Positions 8,197-18,300 of a DNA stretch of 49,568 nt are shown piece after piece. A program made the translations under genes and the position numbers. Every line of letters begins with the position of its first letter. Position 1 is the stretch's first letter. Origin of the DNA: Oxalobacteraceae bacterium UBA6704 (GTDB lineage Bacteria; Pseudomonadota; Gammaproteobacteria; Burkholderiales; Burkholderiaceae_D); assembly GCA_002454505.1 (NCBI GenBank), contig DKJA01000066.1:1-49568 (forward strand). Direction: 5' to 3'. Under the pieces are notes generated by a model, which worked only from the letters and a program-made list of their open reading frames with translations, was not told the origin of the DNA and made no database searches.

Positions 8197-9438
8197 TCAC
8201 CAGGCAATCCGGTGCTTCGATTCCGTCTCCGTGTGGCGGGCATCGTCGGGCGAATGGAGATAGGTATTGGTGGTGCCGATCGACACGTGGCCCAGCGTAT
8301 CGCGCACGTGGCGCAGATCGACGTCCCCATTGACCATATGCGAGCCGGCCGTGTGGCGCAGCCAGTGCGCCGATGCCTGTACCACGCGCACGGCTTCCGT
8401 CTCGAAATCGGGGCCGCGGGCACGGAAGCGTTCGGCCGTCTGCTCGAACACCTGCTTGACGATGCCATGCACGCCGCCGCGGGTCAGCGCGCGCTTGCGG
8501 CCGCCCAGCGGCAGGAACAGCGGCGTGGTTTCGTTCGGCAGCGGAAACGGCGTCAGCCCCAGCGCGCGGCGGTAGCGGGTCAGTTCCGCCATCAGTTCGG
8601 ACGTAGCGGGCACGATCCGCAATTTGTCGCCCTTGCCGACGACTTCCAGCCACCAGCGCTGCACGCCGGCCTTGTCGCGGCGGGCAAAGAAGGACCCCAT
8701 TGTCGTGCCGATAACTTCCGACACGCGCAGGCCGCACAGGTACAGCAGCGTGAACAGCCAGCGCAGCCGCAGGTATTGCTCCAGTTCGCGCGGCGTGTCG
8801 CGGGGCAGCGCCTCGATGGTTGCCTTGACTTCGGCCCACAGGTCGTCTTCCAGGTAGCGGGTAATGCGGGGCGCGGCCCGGCGCTTGCGTTCCCGCGATA
8901 GCGCCAGCGGATTGCCCGCCAGGTAGCCAGCCTGCACGAGCCACGAGAAGAGGGCGTTCAGGATGATGCCCGCCTGCCGGCAACTGCTGGGCGACAGGGG
9001 ACCGGCAAACGGCCGCCACGCCGGATGCGCGCGCGGATACTTGCGGCCGGCGGGCGACACCCAGCGCTCGGCGGGCTGCGGGTCTTCGAGGAATTTACGG
9101 TAACGCAGCCAGTCTTCGTGGACGAGCGAGGAGAGCGGTTTGCCCAGTTCCAGCGTGGCCCACAGCAGCAGGCGCTCGGCTTCCTTGCGGTAGCTGTCGA
9201 AGGTGGTGGGCGTATCGACGAAGCGGGCCAGCCAGGCCTTGATGGCGTCGATGTCGTTGTCGGCCGCGATCTGCGCGCGTTCGCTGCCGCGGTTGGCGCC
9301 ATCGTGGCCGTCGAGGTGGGCGGGCAGGCGCACCGACTCGATGACGGTGGGCGCGCCCGGACCGGCAGATGAAGGCAAAACAGGCGAGGAGGGTGGTGGC
9401 GGCATGGAAAAGCTGGGTGTGTTGCGAAGTAGTGACAT
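8197..9438 (-). CDS. Tyrosine recombinase / site-specific integrase
   Basis: 413 residues if started at ATG 9436-9438. The catalytic set is complete: Arg238 in CGLRVSEV, Lys269 or Lys272 in VGKGDKLR, His358 and Arg361 in HWLRHTAGSHM, His384 in LGHVSIGTT and Tyr393. An N-terminal SAM-like core-binding domain occupies about residues 60-175. Neither ATG 9438 nor the next one (9403-9405) has a ribosome site, and a TATAAT on the same strand at 9437-9442 would place transcription start downstream of the first ATG, so the shorter protein may be real. It is divergent from the KfrA-like gene, a pairing that suggests joint function. No attachment site or adjacent phage genes are visible. Confidence 0.85.
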   Translation of the reverse strand: MSLLRNTPSFSMPPPPSSPVLPSSAGPGAPTVIESVRLPAHLDGHDGANRGSERAQIAADNDIDAIKAWLARFVDTPTTFDSYRKEAERLLLWATLELGKPLSSLVHEDWLRYRKFLEDPQPAERWVSPAGRKYPRAHPAWRPFAGPLSPSSCRQAGIILNALFSWLVQAGYLAGNPLALSRERKRRAAPRITRYLEDDLWAEVKATIEALPRDTPRELEQYLRLRWLFTLLYLCGLRVSEVIGTTMGSFFARRDKAGVQRWWLEVVGKGDKLRIVPATSELMAELTRYRRALGLTPFPLPNETTPLFLPLGGRKRALTRGGVHGIVKQVFEQTAERFRARGPDFETEAVRVVQASAHWLRHTAGSHMVNGDVDLRHVRDTLGHVSIGTTNTYLHSPDDARHTETESKHRIAW

Positions 9439-9454
9439 TATACAAGTAATGTCA
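9433..9454. promoter_or_regulatory. Perfect inverted repeat over the integrase start (candidate operator)
   Basis: TGACATTA (9433-9440) and TAATGTCA (9447-9454) flank the spacer TACAAG. It covers a minus-strand TATAAT (9437-9442) and the first ATG of the integrase, and lies about 20 bp from the -35 of the KfrA-like gene, well placed for autorepression of both. Confidence 0.6.
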
Positions 9455-9473
9455 TATTGGATGGGGCGGTAGT

Positions 9474-9502
9474 TTGAAACGCTACGTATTACGTTGTATT
9501 AT
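9474..9502 (+). promoter_or_regulatory. Sigma-70 promoter of the kfrA-like gene
   Basis: TTGAAA (9474-9479) and TATTAT (9497-9502) with a 17-bp spacer. The start codon at 9527 follows CAGGAG, giving a short leader. Confidence 0.65.
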
Positions 9503-9526
9503 TAATGCACCTGATCAGGAGATTCC

Positions 9527-10600
9527 ATGGAAGCCGTCGAAACCGCCGAAACCCAGCTGCAAGCCGATATCGACGTCTTGCGCACCCAGTTCGCCAATAC
9601 GCAGGATCTTTACCGCGAAGTCTGCACCCTGATGTTCTTCCGTTATGGCATCACGCCGACGGCCAACCGGCTCTATCAGCTGGTGCGCAAAGGCAGCATG
9701 TCGGCCCCCGCCGAGGCGCTGAACCGCTTCTGGCGCGAGCTGCGGGAGAAGAGCAGGGTGGTCATCGGCCAGCCCGACCTGCCCGAATCGGTGAGAAATC
9801 ATGCCGGCGAGCTCGTTGGCGCCCTGTGGCAGGCTGCCCAGGCGGAAGCCGCCCGCTCGCTGGAAAGTTTTCGCGATGACGCTGCTGCTGCAATCGAAGA
9901 GTCCCGTCTGGCGCAGGAAACGGCGAGCGGCAAGCTGGCCGGCGTCGTCGATGAATTGGCTGCCGCCTCGCAAATGCTGCAGGATGCGAATGCCGATCTG
10001 GCTGCCGTGCGGCAGCAACTCGCCGAGGCCGAGGCGCTGAACGGCAACCTGGCAGCCCGTCTCGATGCGGCGCGCAAGGAACTCAACGAACAGCACGCCT
10101 GGTTCCGCACGGTCGAACGCGATCACGCGGCTGCGCTGGAAAAGCTGCGTGAACAACTGAAAGCCGATCGTGCTGCGGCCGATGCCGCGCGCAAGCATGC
10201 GCTGCAGGAGCTGGATCGCGAACGCACGGCGCACGGCAAGGTGCAAAAGGCGCTGGATGTCGAGCGTGCCCGCGCTGCAGCGGCTGCTGAACGTCACCGT
10301 GGCGAATTGCGCAGCGCCCTGAATGAAGTTGCGGACGTCCGCCAGCAGCTGGGTGCGCTGGAAAGCCGCGCTGGTGGCGCGATCGTCGAACGCGATCACG
10401 CGCGGGAATTGCTGGATGGCGTACGGCGTGAACTGGCTCTCGCATTGGCTCAGGCAGCCGCTTCGGATGGCCGCGCGGGCGCGCTGGAAGCCGAATTGCG
10501 GCACGCCGTTGCGCGTTATGAGGCGCTGCTGGAGCCGTCTGGCGAGATGCCGGAGGAAGTCTCGCCGCCGCGTAAAGGCCGCCGGACCGCAGGCAGCTGA
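9527..10600 (+). CDS. KfrA-like DNA-binding coiled-coil protein
   Basis: 357 residues. Residues 1-95 (FANTQDLYREVCTLMFFRYGITPTANRLYQLVRKGSMSAPAEALNRFW) match the KfrA N-terminal DNA-binding domain, described from plasmid RK2, where KfrA represses its own promoter. Residues about 120-335 are an almost unbroken alanine/glutamate/arginine-rich coiled coil, and the tail is basic (PPRKGRRTAG). CAGGAG precedes the ATG at good spacing. Divergent from a tyrosine recombinase, with a perfect inverted repeat between them, which is the obvious candidate binding site. Chromosomal KfrA homologues next to integrases may mark integrated plasmid or island DNA; no replication or partition gene is seen here. 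Confidence 0.75.
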   Translation: MEAVETAETQLQADIDVLRTQFANTQDLYREVCTLMFFRYGITPTANRLYQLVRKGSMSAPAEALNRFWRELREKSRVVIGQPDLPESVRNHAGELVGALWQAAQAEAARSLESFRDDAAAAIEESRLAQETASGKLAGVVDELAAASQMLQDANADLAAVRQQLAEAEALNGNLAARLDAARKELNEQHAWFRTVERDHAAALEKLREQLKADRAAADAARKHALQELDRERTAHGKVQKALDVERARAAAAAERHRGELRSALNEVADVRQQLGALESRAGGAIVERDHARELLDGVRRELALALAQAAASDGRAGALEAELRHAVARYEALLEPSGEMPEEVSPPRKGRRTAGS

Positions 10601-10772
10601 CCGCCGCCGGCGTCCTTGCGCCGGATCAAAGCTTGCCGTTATCGCCGGAACTGGCCGCACCGCGTCCGAATCGAACCGGTGCTCGCTGGCGTCGCGCGGC
10701 GGCCTCGGGCTGCGTGTTTTTCTATTGTTTCCTGCGATTTGCCGCGCCGGTGAATGTCACGGTGGAGGCTCC

Positions 10773-11519
10773 ATGTTTAACAAATTGCTGGCCGAATTCA
10801 TCGGCACCTTGTGGCTCGTGCTGGGCGGTTGCGGCGCCGCCGTGATCGCCGCGGGCTTTCCCGACGTCGGCATCGGCCTGACCGGCGTCTCGCTGGCGTT
10901 CGGCCTGACCGTGTTGACCGCATCCTATGCATTGGGCCCGATCTCCGGTGGCCATTTCAATCCCGCCGTTTCAGCCGGCCTGTGGGCAGGCGGACGCTTC
11001 CCGGGCCGCCACGTCGCGCCTTACATGCTGGCGCAAGTCGCCGGCGCGATTGCCGCGGCCGCCATCATCTTCGTGATCGCCAGCGGCAAAGCCGGCTTCG
11101 ACGTCCAGGCTGGCTTCGGCGCCAACGGCTACGGCGAACATTCGCCCGGCAATTACACGCTGGCCGCTGGCCTGGTCTGCGAACTTGTGATGAGCTTCAT
11201 GTTCGTATTGATCGTGCTGGGCGCCACGCATACGCGGGCTCCGGTCGGTTTCGCCGGGCTGGCGATCGGACTGGCGTTGGCGTTGATTCACCTGGTCAGC
11301 ATTCCCATTACGAATACGTCCGTGAATCCGGCACGTAGTACCGGTCCGGCGGTGTTTGTCGGTGGCTGGGCGCTTGCGCAGTTGTGGTTGTTCTGGGTTG
11401 CGCCGTTGTTGGGTGGTGCGTTGGCTGGGGTTTTGTATCGGACTGTGTTGCAGCGGGCGGTTATGGAGCCGGCGGTCACAGGTGCGGCTGAGCCGACGGT
11501 TCGGATGGCTCGGTCTTGA
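10773..11519 (+). CDS. aqpZ: Aquaporin Z-type water channel
   Basis: 248 residues, six predicted membrane helices and the two pore half-helices with NPA boxes: GGHFNPAVSAG and TNTSVNPARSTG. FNPAVS and the NPARS pair are the AqpZ pattern rather than the aquaglyceroporin NPxRD pattern, so water should be the main permeant. The start is ATG 10773 with GGAGG five bases upstream; a much longer in-frame extension has no family support. The last 200 bases and the region after the stop become visibly T- and A-richer, marking the start of the island. No terminator was recognised after it. Confidence 0.9.
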   Translation: MFNKLLAEFIGTLWLVLGGCGAAVIAAGFPDVGIGLTGVSLAFGLTVLTASYALGPISGGHFNPAVSAGLWAGGRFPGRHVAPYMLAQVAGAIAAAAIIFVIASGKAGFDVQAGFGANGYGEHSPGNYTLAAGLVCELVMSFMFVLIVLGATHTRAPVGFAGLAIGLALALIHLVSIPITNTSVNPARSTGPAVFVGGWALAQLWLFWVAPLLGGALAGVLYRTVLQRAVMEPAVTGAAEPTVRMARS

Positions 11520-11656
11520 CGGCTGGGTGCTGCTGCGGCGCGGTGTTGGCCGAGTTCGTGAATATCGTATTTGACATAATATAGATTATGCGAAGTGACG
11601 GGAGCTATGGTACCGTTGCGTATAACTCATCAGGTGACGCAACACTGCTTCGCTAG
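11520..11656. other. Left junction of the AT-rich island, with small inverted repeat
   Basis: Base composition changes here. It holds TTGACA at 11571-11576 and a perfect inverted repeat CATAAT (11575-11580) / ATTATG (11585-11590) with spacer ATAG. No tRNA or clear attachment duplicate is visible. Confidence 0.4.
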
Positions 11657-12754
11657 ATGGTACTTTTTCTTGTTGCGTTAGCCTTCTATTTGATGATCAT
11701 CAACCTTGTTAGCTCGCACAGTCCTCCAAGCCTTTCAGGACCGGTTCTTGCAGATAGCTATGGCTTGCCTCGCTACTGGGCAGTCGTCTGGTCGACGGCG
11801 GTCACAGGTGCCCTAGCTGACTCGACGCATGTTAAGAAGCTACGCTACATCGACAGCTTGTATCGACACGCCGACGAATTGCGCGGACCTGGAACCCTTG
11901 GCAATGCCTTGGGCGCACTGAACGATGGACTTCTCGCTGAAATTCTCGAGTCTTGGTTCATCTCAATTCGCAATCAGCCGAAGGCCTCTGAGGCGGATGA
12001 GACGCGCTGGCAAGTTGGACTTGGCTTCGTAACTCTGGTCGTTTCGTGGATCGCAAAAAGTGACAGCCACAAGAAACTGCGACAAATTGAGAGTCGGCGC
12101 CACCAGCTTTCAGTCCTGTACAGCCAATTCCGCGTCAAGAAGCGAAACGCCCCGGAAACCACCCGCTCATTGCCTGCGTCAACTGTTGAGGTGCTCTATG
12201 CCCTGCTCGATCCGGAATCAAAAAGTAACCCGTTCCCCCGAATTCCGGACTACCAGCAATCGGTCGAAGATCCGCGTCACTCAAAGCCAAGCATTAAGAC
12301 AAAGCACTCAATCAGGCAAATTCCAGTGAGTGAAACGACGGCGCAGATCATCGATTTCTACGCTGACAACTGGCCTACACATTCTTTTCTCCTTAACTCA
12401 AAATCGGACGTCCCGCTCTCGACCGAGGCCCTAACGAAAGCGTTTTCAGTCGGTTCGAAGCGCCTACCTTCTCACATTGTTGAGGAGCTGGAGGCACGTA
12501 CTGGTAAGACCACTGTCACTCCGCATGACCTTCGCCATACCTGCGCCGTCGTTTGTCTGCACCAACTGCTCCAACGCGGTGACTCGATGGATGAGGCGTT
12601 ACAAAAAATGCGAACGTCCTTCGGTTGGTCAAGGGAATCGACTATGCCCTCTCGATATGCTCGAGCAGTGTTTGAAGACCGGCTAGCGGGCGTGTGGAAC
12701 AACGCATTTGACGACCGAGTCGCGTTGCTGCGCGCACTACCAAAAGGATACTAA
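11657..12754 (+). CDS. Tyrosine recombinase remnant lacking the first catalytic-Arg box
   Basis: 365 residues, open throughout. The N-terminal half resembles a core-binding domain (GLPRYWAVVWSTAVTGALADSTHVKKLRYIDSLYRHADE). The C-terminal part keeps EDPRHSKPSIKTKHSIRQIPVS, the HDLRHT box and the final FGWSRESTMPSRYAR tyrosine region. Between SKSNPF and the IPDYQQSVEDPRH block, the roughly 60-70 residues that normally carry the GLRRGE motif with catalytic Arg I are absent, so this looks like an in-frame deletion and the enzyme is probably inactive. The start is uncertain, with hydrophobic residues unlike the family at the extreme N terminus. Its stop overlaps the ATG of the next, broken recombinase (TAATG), as in recombinase-trio elements. 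Confidence 0.6.
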   Translation: MVLFLVALAFYLMIINLVSSHSPPSLSGPVLADSYGLPRYWAVVWSTAVTGALADSTHVKKLRYIDSLYRHADELRGPGTLGNALGALNDGLLAEILESWFISIRNQPKASEADETRWQVGLGFVTLVVSWIAKSDSHKKLRQIESRRHQLSVLYSQFRVKKRNAPETTRSLPASTVEVLYALLDPESKSNPFPRIPDYQQSVEDPRHSKPSIKTKHSIRQIPVSETTAQIIDFYADNWPTHSFLLNSKSDVPLSTEALTKAFSVGSKRLPSHIVEELEARTGKTTVTPHDLRHTCAVVCLHQLLQRGDSMDEALQKMRTSFGWSRESTMPSRYARAVFEDRLAGVWNNAFDDRVALLRALPKGY

Positions 12755-13394
12755 TGACTGATCACAAGACGGCGCAGGTTCACGCGCTCGGTTCCGACGA
12801 AGATGTTGTCACGCGATTCTGCGCTGCCCTGCAGCCCCTGCCGTCGGTTTTCAGGTACTACGACGAGTTACCGACACGACGCGGTCGATTCGTTCTCCGG
12901 CCGACGTGAACGTCTTCGAACTTTATTTTCACGGCTGATCCATAAAGGTAAATTTCGGCAGCAGAGACCCAGATTGTGCCCTCATACTTAAGCACACTCT
13001 CGCAATGATGTTCGAACAAGGTCTTAGCACAACAACGGTCGCGAGCTATTACTCCAAGATGCACCACTTGACCGATCGCGACCTAATGGCACTGCTGAAA
13101 GCGAGTCCCCTCGAAGTCGCACGCCTGTGGTCCCAGTGGCAAGCACCGGAACACAAGTCTGTCGTGTATATCCTCGCAAAACACGTTCTTCTTCTGTTTT
13201 GCACATATCGCTGGAACGGGTGGTCACATAAATACCGCACCTACCTAAGGGCTGCCCTCCCCCTGCCGCTGGTCGACAAGTATGCGGCAGTCCGCGCGGG
13301 TGACGTTTTTTTGTCCGCTGTCGAAGAGGCGGCGATTGAACGGAATGCAGTCTCCGCAATAGCGTATCGTGCTTGCCAGTCCTACTTCGCTTGA
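12754..13394 (+). pseudogene. Broken second tyrosine recombinase (frameshift, internal stop, truncated)
   Basis: An ATG at 12754 overlaps the previous stop and opens 51 residues, stopping at 12907-12909. Just before that, the +2 frame picks up a continuing protein (PADVNVFELYFHG), hits a TGA at 12936-12938, and then runs on as SIKVNFGSRDPDCALILKHTLAMMFEQGLSTTTVASYY to a stop at 13392-13394. Read together this is one reading frame damaged by a frameshift and a nonsense codon. The later part looks like a recombinase core-binding domain; the catalytic domain is missing altogether, so the gene is also truncated where the defence-like operon begins. Family assignment is by resemblance and by its coupling to the preceding recombinase. 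Confidence 0.55.
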
Positions 13395-13441
13395 CCGGGA
13401 TCCTTAATGGATTGGCGCCTCATGGAGTAATAAGGAGGTTC

Positions 13442-15355
13442 TCACCCGCCATAGGGCAATATGGACTCAAGCGCGGCGTACGCTCCTCCCACACTACGCC
13501 AAAGTTCTGGTTTAAGCCGGCAGAGTTGGAACAGTACAAAGCGCACTGACCTGGCTTCGAACTGAGTAATATCGCGGAAGCAAACCTCGGCAAATAATTT
13601 ACCGACGAAATCGATCCACTCCTGCTCTCCTGCACGTGAAGCCGCAGCTATAAGCCCAATGGTAAGAACTTGATTTACGTCCAACGCATTATTCGAACGA
13701 TGCTGCATAGCTCGAATCAAGACGATGACCTCATCACCAAGGCTAGGACTTCGAGTAACCGCCGCTACGGTCGCTAATCCCGCCAAAACCGGCTCCAAAT
13801 CCTCCGCATCATTTTCGGCCCTAAGTTGATAGTTGGCTGTTCGCAAGGCCTTAGATGCCCAATCAGCTTGCGCGGGATTCAACTTAAAAACGAGTGCTGA
13901 GTTGACAAGGGGAACAAACGAAGAGAGCTCTAGCGGCGATGACGACAGCGCAGACTCGATAGCAGAAACCAAATCCTGGGGTAGGATCATTGCCGGTTCG
14001 ATGCCGCCTTCGAGCGGTCCTGGAAGATAGGCAAGTGGGAACTTCACGTTGTCACGCAACGTCGGGTCGTCCAAGATGTAATGCTTGAGCTGCTCATCAA
14101 TGGTTTCCGAGTGACGCTCACCCGCCATTAAAATTCGGCCTAGAAACTCAGCTTTTAGCTGTTCCGGCCCCAAATACCCACTTTGCCATCTGGGCTCCAA
14201 GCGGAGATCGATAGCGGTCTGAATCAAAAATAGTGGAGCTCGGTTGTCGCAATGCGAATCGGAAAGACCGGTAATATTTGCTTGGGTAGCGACGACAGCT
14301 CGTTGCAAAACAGCAGCGTGAGTAAAAACCGCCAATCGCCGCCAATATGGGGGTGCCGAAATAAAGAGCCTATTGCGTGCAAATTCCCCACCTACTAGTA
14401 GTACTAAATCGCAAAACTGAGTTAAAAATCCATATTTTGAAGAATCAGCATTTCGTATCTCTTCTATGATGGTTATTACAGCCGATACGATCTTGGGACT
14501 GCACTCTCCATATGCTATGGCCAGTTCCACTGCGCCCACTTTCGACACGATGTCAGCATTTTTCGCAATCCAATCGAAAGCCTTCTCCACTTCGCTAACC
14601 TCGAACGATTTTAGATCGATTTGATCGACGAGGGTTGCATGAGACGAAAGTCCGAGAATTCGTTTGAGTCCGCTTGATCCCTCGAAATCCAAAATTTCAC
14701 GAAATTTCTTCCTCGCCACCGTAGCGGAAAACTCGGAAATGTCGGCACATTGCCCAACGTCACCGATCAAATCCACATAGTAGTCGCTGAAGTCTGGGAT
14801 TAATGTCGGGTAATCAATGCCTCGGCTCGCTATATGCTCTACGATCTCGCGTTCTACTTTACCAGGCGATCTCGCGAGTTCACTGTGTAGTCGCGACATT
14901 TCGTCATCGTCGAAAGGTCGTAACGAAATGATCGACAGCCAACCTTGATATTTAGACAGGCTCATTCCATCCGTTTTAGCCGCAGACCTCAAAGCTTGAG
15001 TTCTGACCGCCGAATCAGAGTGTAATCCATAACAATCTGAAACGAGGAAATTCGTTTCGGCATACTCGAATCTGATGGAGTAGTTCCCGGACATGTATGA
15101 CTGCGATAACGTCCACTCGCGGCCGGATTTGTCGGTTACTCGGCAGCTTTCAACGCCTTGAAGAACCTTGCGAAAAGCATCGTATAAATGGCATCGAAGG
15201 AACGACAAATCATCAGATCCAAGATGCACCCAAGTCTGCAACAGCCGATCTGAATGCGCGCCGAGCAATCCCGACTTTAGCAAGTCGTCACGTACTGTAG
15301 GCGGGTAGAACTTCAAAGCCATAAACGTGATTTTCGACTCATCGATGTCACTCAT
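13442..15355 (-). CDS. Uncharacterised 637-residue partner protein of the hydrolase/TPR/PIN operon
   Basis: I do not recognise this protein. The ATG at 15353-15355 overlaps the end of the 1546-residue gene by eight bases, which implies translational coupling; an upstream TTG would extend it by 14 residues. There is no signal peptide or membrane segment. The N-terminal 150 residues are mixed alpha/beta (MALKFYPPTVRDDLLKSGLLGA, WTLSQSYMSGNYSIRFEYAETNFLVSDCYG), and the remaining 480 are mostly amphipathic helices, as in HEAT/TPR-like scaffolds, with no nucleotide-binding or nuclease motif that I can see. Its last-gene position suggests a regulatory, adaptor or immunity role, an inference only. 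AT-rich codon use sets it apart from the flanks. Confidence 0.75.
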   Translation of the reverse strand: MSDIDESKITFMALKFYPPTVRDDLLKSGLLGAHSDRLLQTWVHLGSDDLSFLRCHLYDAFRKVLQGVESCRVTDKSGREWTLSQSYMSGNYSIRFEYAETNFLVSDCYGLHSDSAVRTQALRSAAKTDGMSLSKYQGWLSIISLRPFDDDEMSRLHSELARSPGKVEREIVEHIASRGIDYPTLIPDFSDYYVDLIGDVGQCADISEFSATVARKKFREILDFEGSSGLKRILGLSSHATLVDQIDLKSFEVSEVEKAFDWIAKNADIVSKVGAVELAIAYGECSPKIVSAVITIIEEIRNADSSKYGFLTQFCDLVLLVGGEFARNRLFISAPPYWRRLAVFTHAAVLQRAVVATQANITGLSDSHCDNRAPLFLIQTAIDLRLEPRWQSGYLGPEQLKAEFLGRILMAGERHSETIDEQLKHYILDDPTLRDNVKFPLAYLPGPLEGGIEPAMILPQDLVSAIESALSSSPLELSSFVPLVNSALVFKLNPAQADWASKALRTANYQLRAENDAEDLEPVLAGLATVAAVTRSPSLGDEVIVLIRAMQHRSNNALDVNQVLTIGLIAAASRAGEQEWIDFVGKLFAEVCFRDITQFEARSVRFVLFQLCRLKPELWRSVGGAYAALESILPYGG

Positions 15356-18300
15356 CGTTACCGTCCCCGATATTATCCATGGCCACAATCTCTGCAACGG
15401 TTTTGCCCGCCCATTCCAAAATCTCTTGGTAGACCTCGGGATAATCCTCCCTTAAGTTCCTGAGAACCCGGCCCTCCAACCATCGCCAGTACTTCTCCCG
15501 CAAAGACACAGAGGCTTCACTCGTAACTGTGATAATTAGAGCAATATTCTGCATCTTAAATTGCTGCATTACGTTAGCAAATAAAGTGTCGTGCGGAAGA
15601 GCAGATGCCCACTGGAGCACTTGTATTCGCTGCCATAGCCAATCTGACCGTGCCGCAGAGACATCTTCAGGAATATCACGCAACCATTGTTCTTTCAAAA
15701 GACCCATAAAGGCGCGCAATACACCTTCGAACCAAGGCGCTTCCTGAGGGAATTTTATTGGATTCGCCATCTTGATCCTAAGCAGATATTCCCGGATGGC
15801 TCGTAGTTCGGCATTTTCTTGCAATACTCCGTTTCGAACCGGAGCGAGGTCGAGATATCGCTGCAATTCCGCATCGTCGACGGGAATAAAAAGATAGCCG
15901 GCGCGTCGCAACACCGTCATTGCGTTGCAATACTCATCGTTTGATATGACCCCGGTCTCTCTCCACTCTGCTAGCAAGTCGAGAGAAGTAACTATTGGGG
16001 TCGCCACGCCCTTCTGGTCTTCGAAGAACAAATGATGATTTATGTATCGATCATCAATCAATAAACAGTCTTTACCCACAGCGTCTTGCATAATTGAGAA
16101 TGACGGGTGAGAAATCAAATCATAGTCAGCGCTGGAAGAATCTTTGGAGGAGCGCAATAATGTGATATCACCGTTTGCAATTCCACTTTCTAAATATGCC
16201 TTTATCGTATTGATCACCTCAAGTTGCTCAGGCGCAGAACTTTCGCGCTCAATCAGCGCATCGACATGCGCCACCGATGCGGCCGAAACAAATATCTTTA
16301 ACCCAGATCCCTTAAGGTTCTTTAGTATCCCGGCGTGGTATAAGTGAATAAGCGTTAGGTCGTCAAAATATAGGCTTGACCCGTCAGGCAATTCCACCTC
16401 ATGGCGAGACACTTGTCCTTGCATCTTCAGATAATTATGAGCAAACTCCTGTTCAGCAAGCATGAGTTGACCCGTACTTACGAGCTTTTTCAAGACACTT
16501 CCGGCATCGCATAAAATAGGTCCGTATGCTACGAGATCCGCCTCTTCTTCACGAAGAGATCCCGCGCGGTGCACGGGGAATGATGTCACCACAAAACTAT
16601 CGCAATGTCCCTCCTTTCGCCGGGTTGAAACCTCGACAAGTAATGCAGCTAGCTCGCTACCTACTTCTATTATCAGATCGGCATTCGCGGGTGCCTGCTC
16701 AGGCGCAACAGCTATCTCTTCAAGGGAAAGTAGCTGTCGAATGAAGGTGGCACGTTTCACCTGAGACGGTTGGTGGAACGAAATTTTCCTACTTTCCTCG
16801 AAGAACAATGGCAGTGTCGAATGCGGAATTGATAAAGCGGAGAACGTTGTTTTCAGCTTTTCCAATAGGCCCAGCCGACCGATAGTGAGAATCGCCGTCG
16901 CATCTAATGCGGCGCTGCCGCCAGGAATGCGGTTTACCCTACGACCACCGCTAAAGGCCGAGATAACTGTACGTCGGCGGGGATCCGACTGACGAATGTT
17001 TGATATTCCGTTCGCTAGAACTAGTTCAATAAGCGTTCGATTCAACGTCTTCGCGGCCAGAAATGTGGGGAGTTCTCCGCGAACCAACTGCCTAGATGTT
17101 TCTGCCGCATGTCGATCCCACTCAGGTTGTAAGTTGACGATTTCCTCTAGAGACACTCGTCGGAGAGGACCGTGTTCGCCTGAATGTTCGGATGCTTTAC
17201 TCATCCAAGAACTGACGACCTCACTGTTTTCCCACCCGCTTTCGGTTGCGAGCAGGTAACCGCTCGTTAAAATCTCAGGATTTGTCGGATCCGCTTCTAC
17301 GGAGGCCAGCATTAGATCTCTGGCTCGCGGGGCCGAGATAGCGCGCGCAATGCGCGCCGCACGCATCAGTTCGACGGCGCTCCGCTTGTCCCTATTTTTC
17401 CATTGTTTTTCCACGAATTCAGCTAGAGATTCCCATGCACCCGAAGCGATGGCAATATTTACCTCAAGTGATCTATCGCGAGCGTCATCTCTTCGGGACA
17501 TTAGGTCATTCAGCACAATAGACGCATCAGCTAAACGTCCGGCCCGATACAAGGCCCAACTCCAAGAGGTCAACAAGAGCTCCGAATTTTCAACGATCTC
17601 GCCATTCCTACTCAAAAACGTCTCGAGTTCTTCAAACTTTCCTAAATTTTCGAGCGCAATGACCAGTGATTCGGCGTCGCTAATCGAATTGGTATGCGCG
17701 AACAGATCTTTAGCGTAGTGCGCGAGGTGCTCCCAATCTCTCTTCTGAAGAAGGAACTGCACTAAACCTACTAGGTCAGATATCTCTCCGGACTCTTTAT
17801 ATTGCCGGATTCGAGTCTCGGATCCTGCTTCGTCCCCAGCAGCACTATCGATGAAAGACTGGTACTTTTCCAACGTCGTCTCCGGGATACCTTTAACGCG
17901 GAGTTCGCTAACACGTTGTTCCGCCTGCTCAATTCGACCACTTGCGATCAATGCCTGAATCTCGATGTTATCCAACAGATCAGGCACAATGTGCCCTTCC
18001 AGCTCGGTCCGGTGCTGAGCCAGGTAGCTCACAACCGACGACGGTTTACGCTGATTCAATGTCAGAGCAAGTCTGGCCATCGCTGTATCTAAAGAGTTGC
18101 CGCCCGTTAACGCGACTTGCTTATCGATTTCGCGTTCGACAGCTTCTGTGTCCAGTTTCAGGCCGAATTCAAGGGCAAAATTCACGTGTCTTAACGGATA
18201 GTCACCACTATCTAGATTTTTCTTAAGAAGTGCGAGGCCCGCCTCTTTGGAATCAGGGTCTCTTAGCAATAGCCACAGGTGGTAATCAAACGCAAGCTTC

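Noticed and set aside
11571..11599. TTGACA as a promoter for the first decayed recombinase
   Set aside because: No acceptable -10 at 16-18 bp downstream; kept only as a junction feature.
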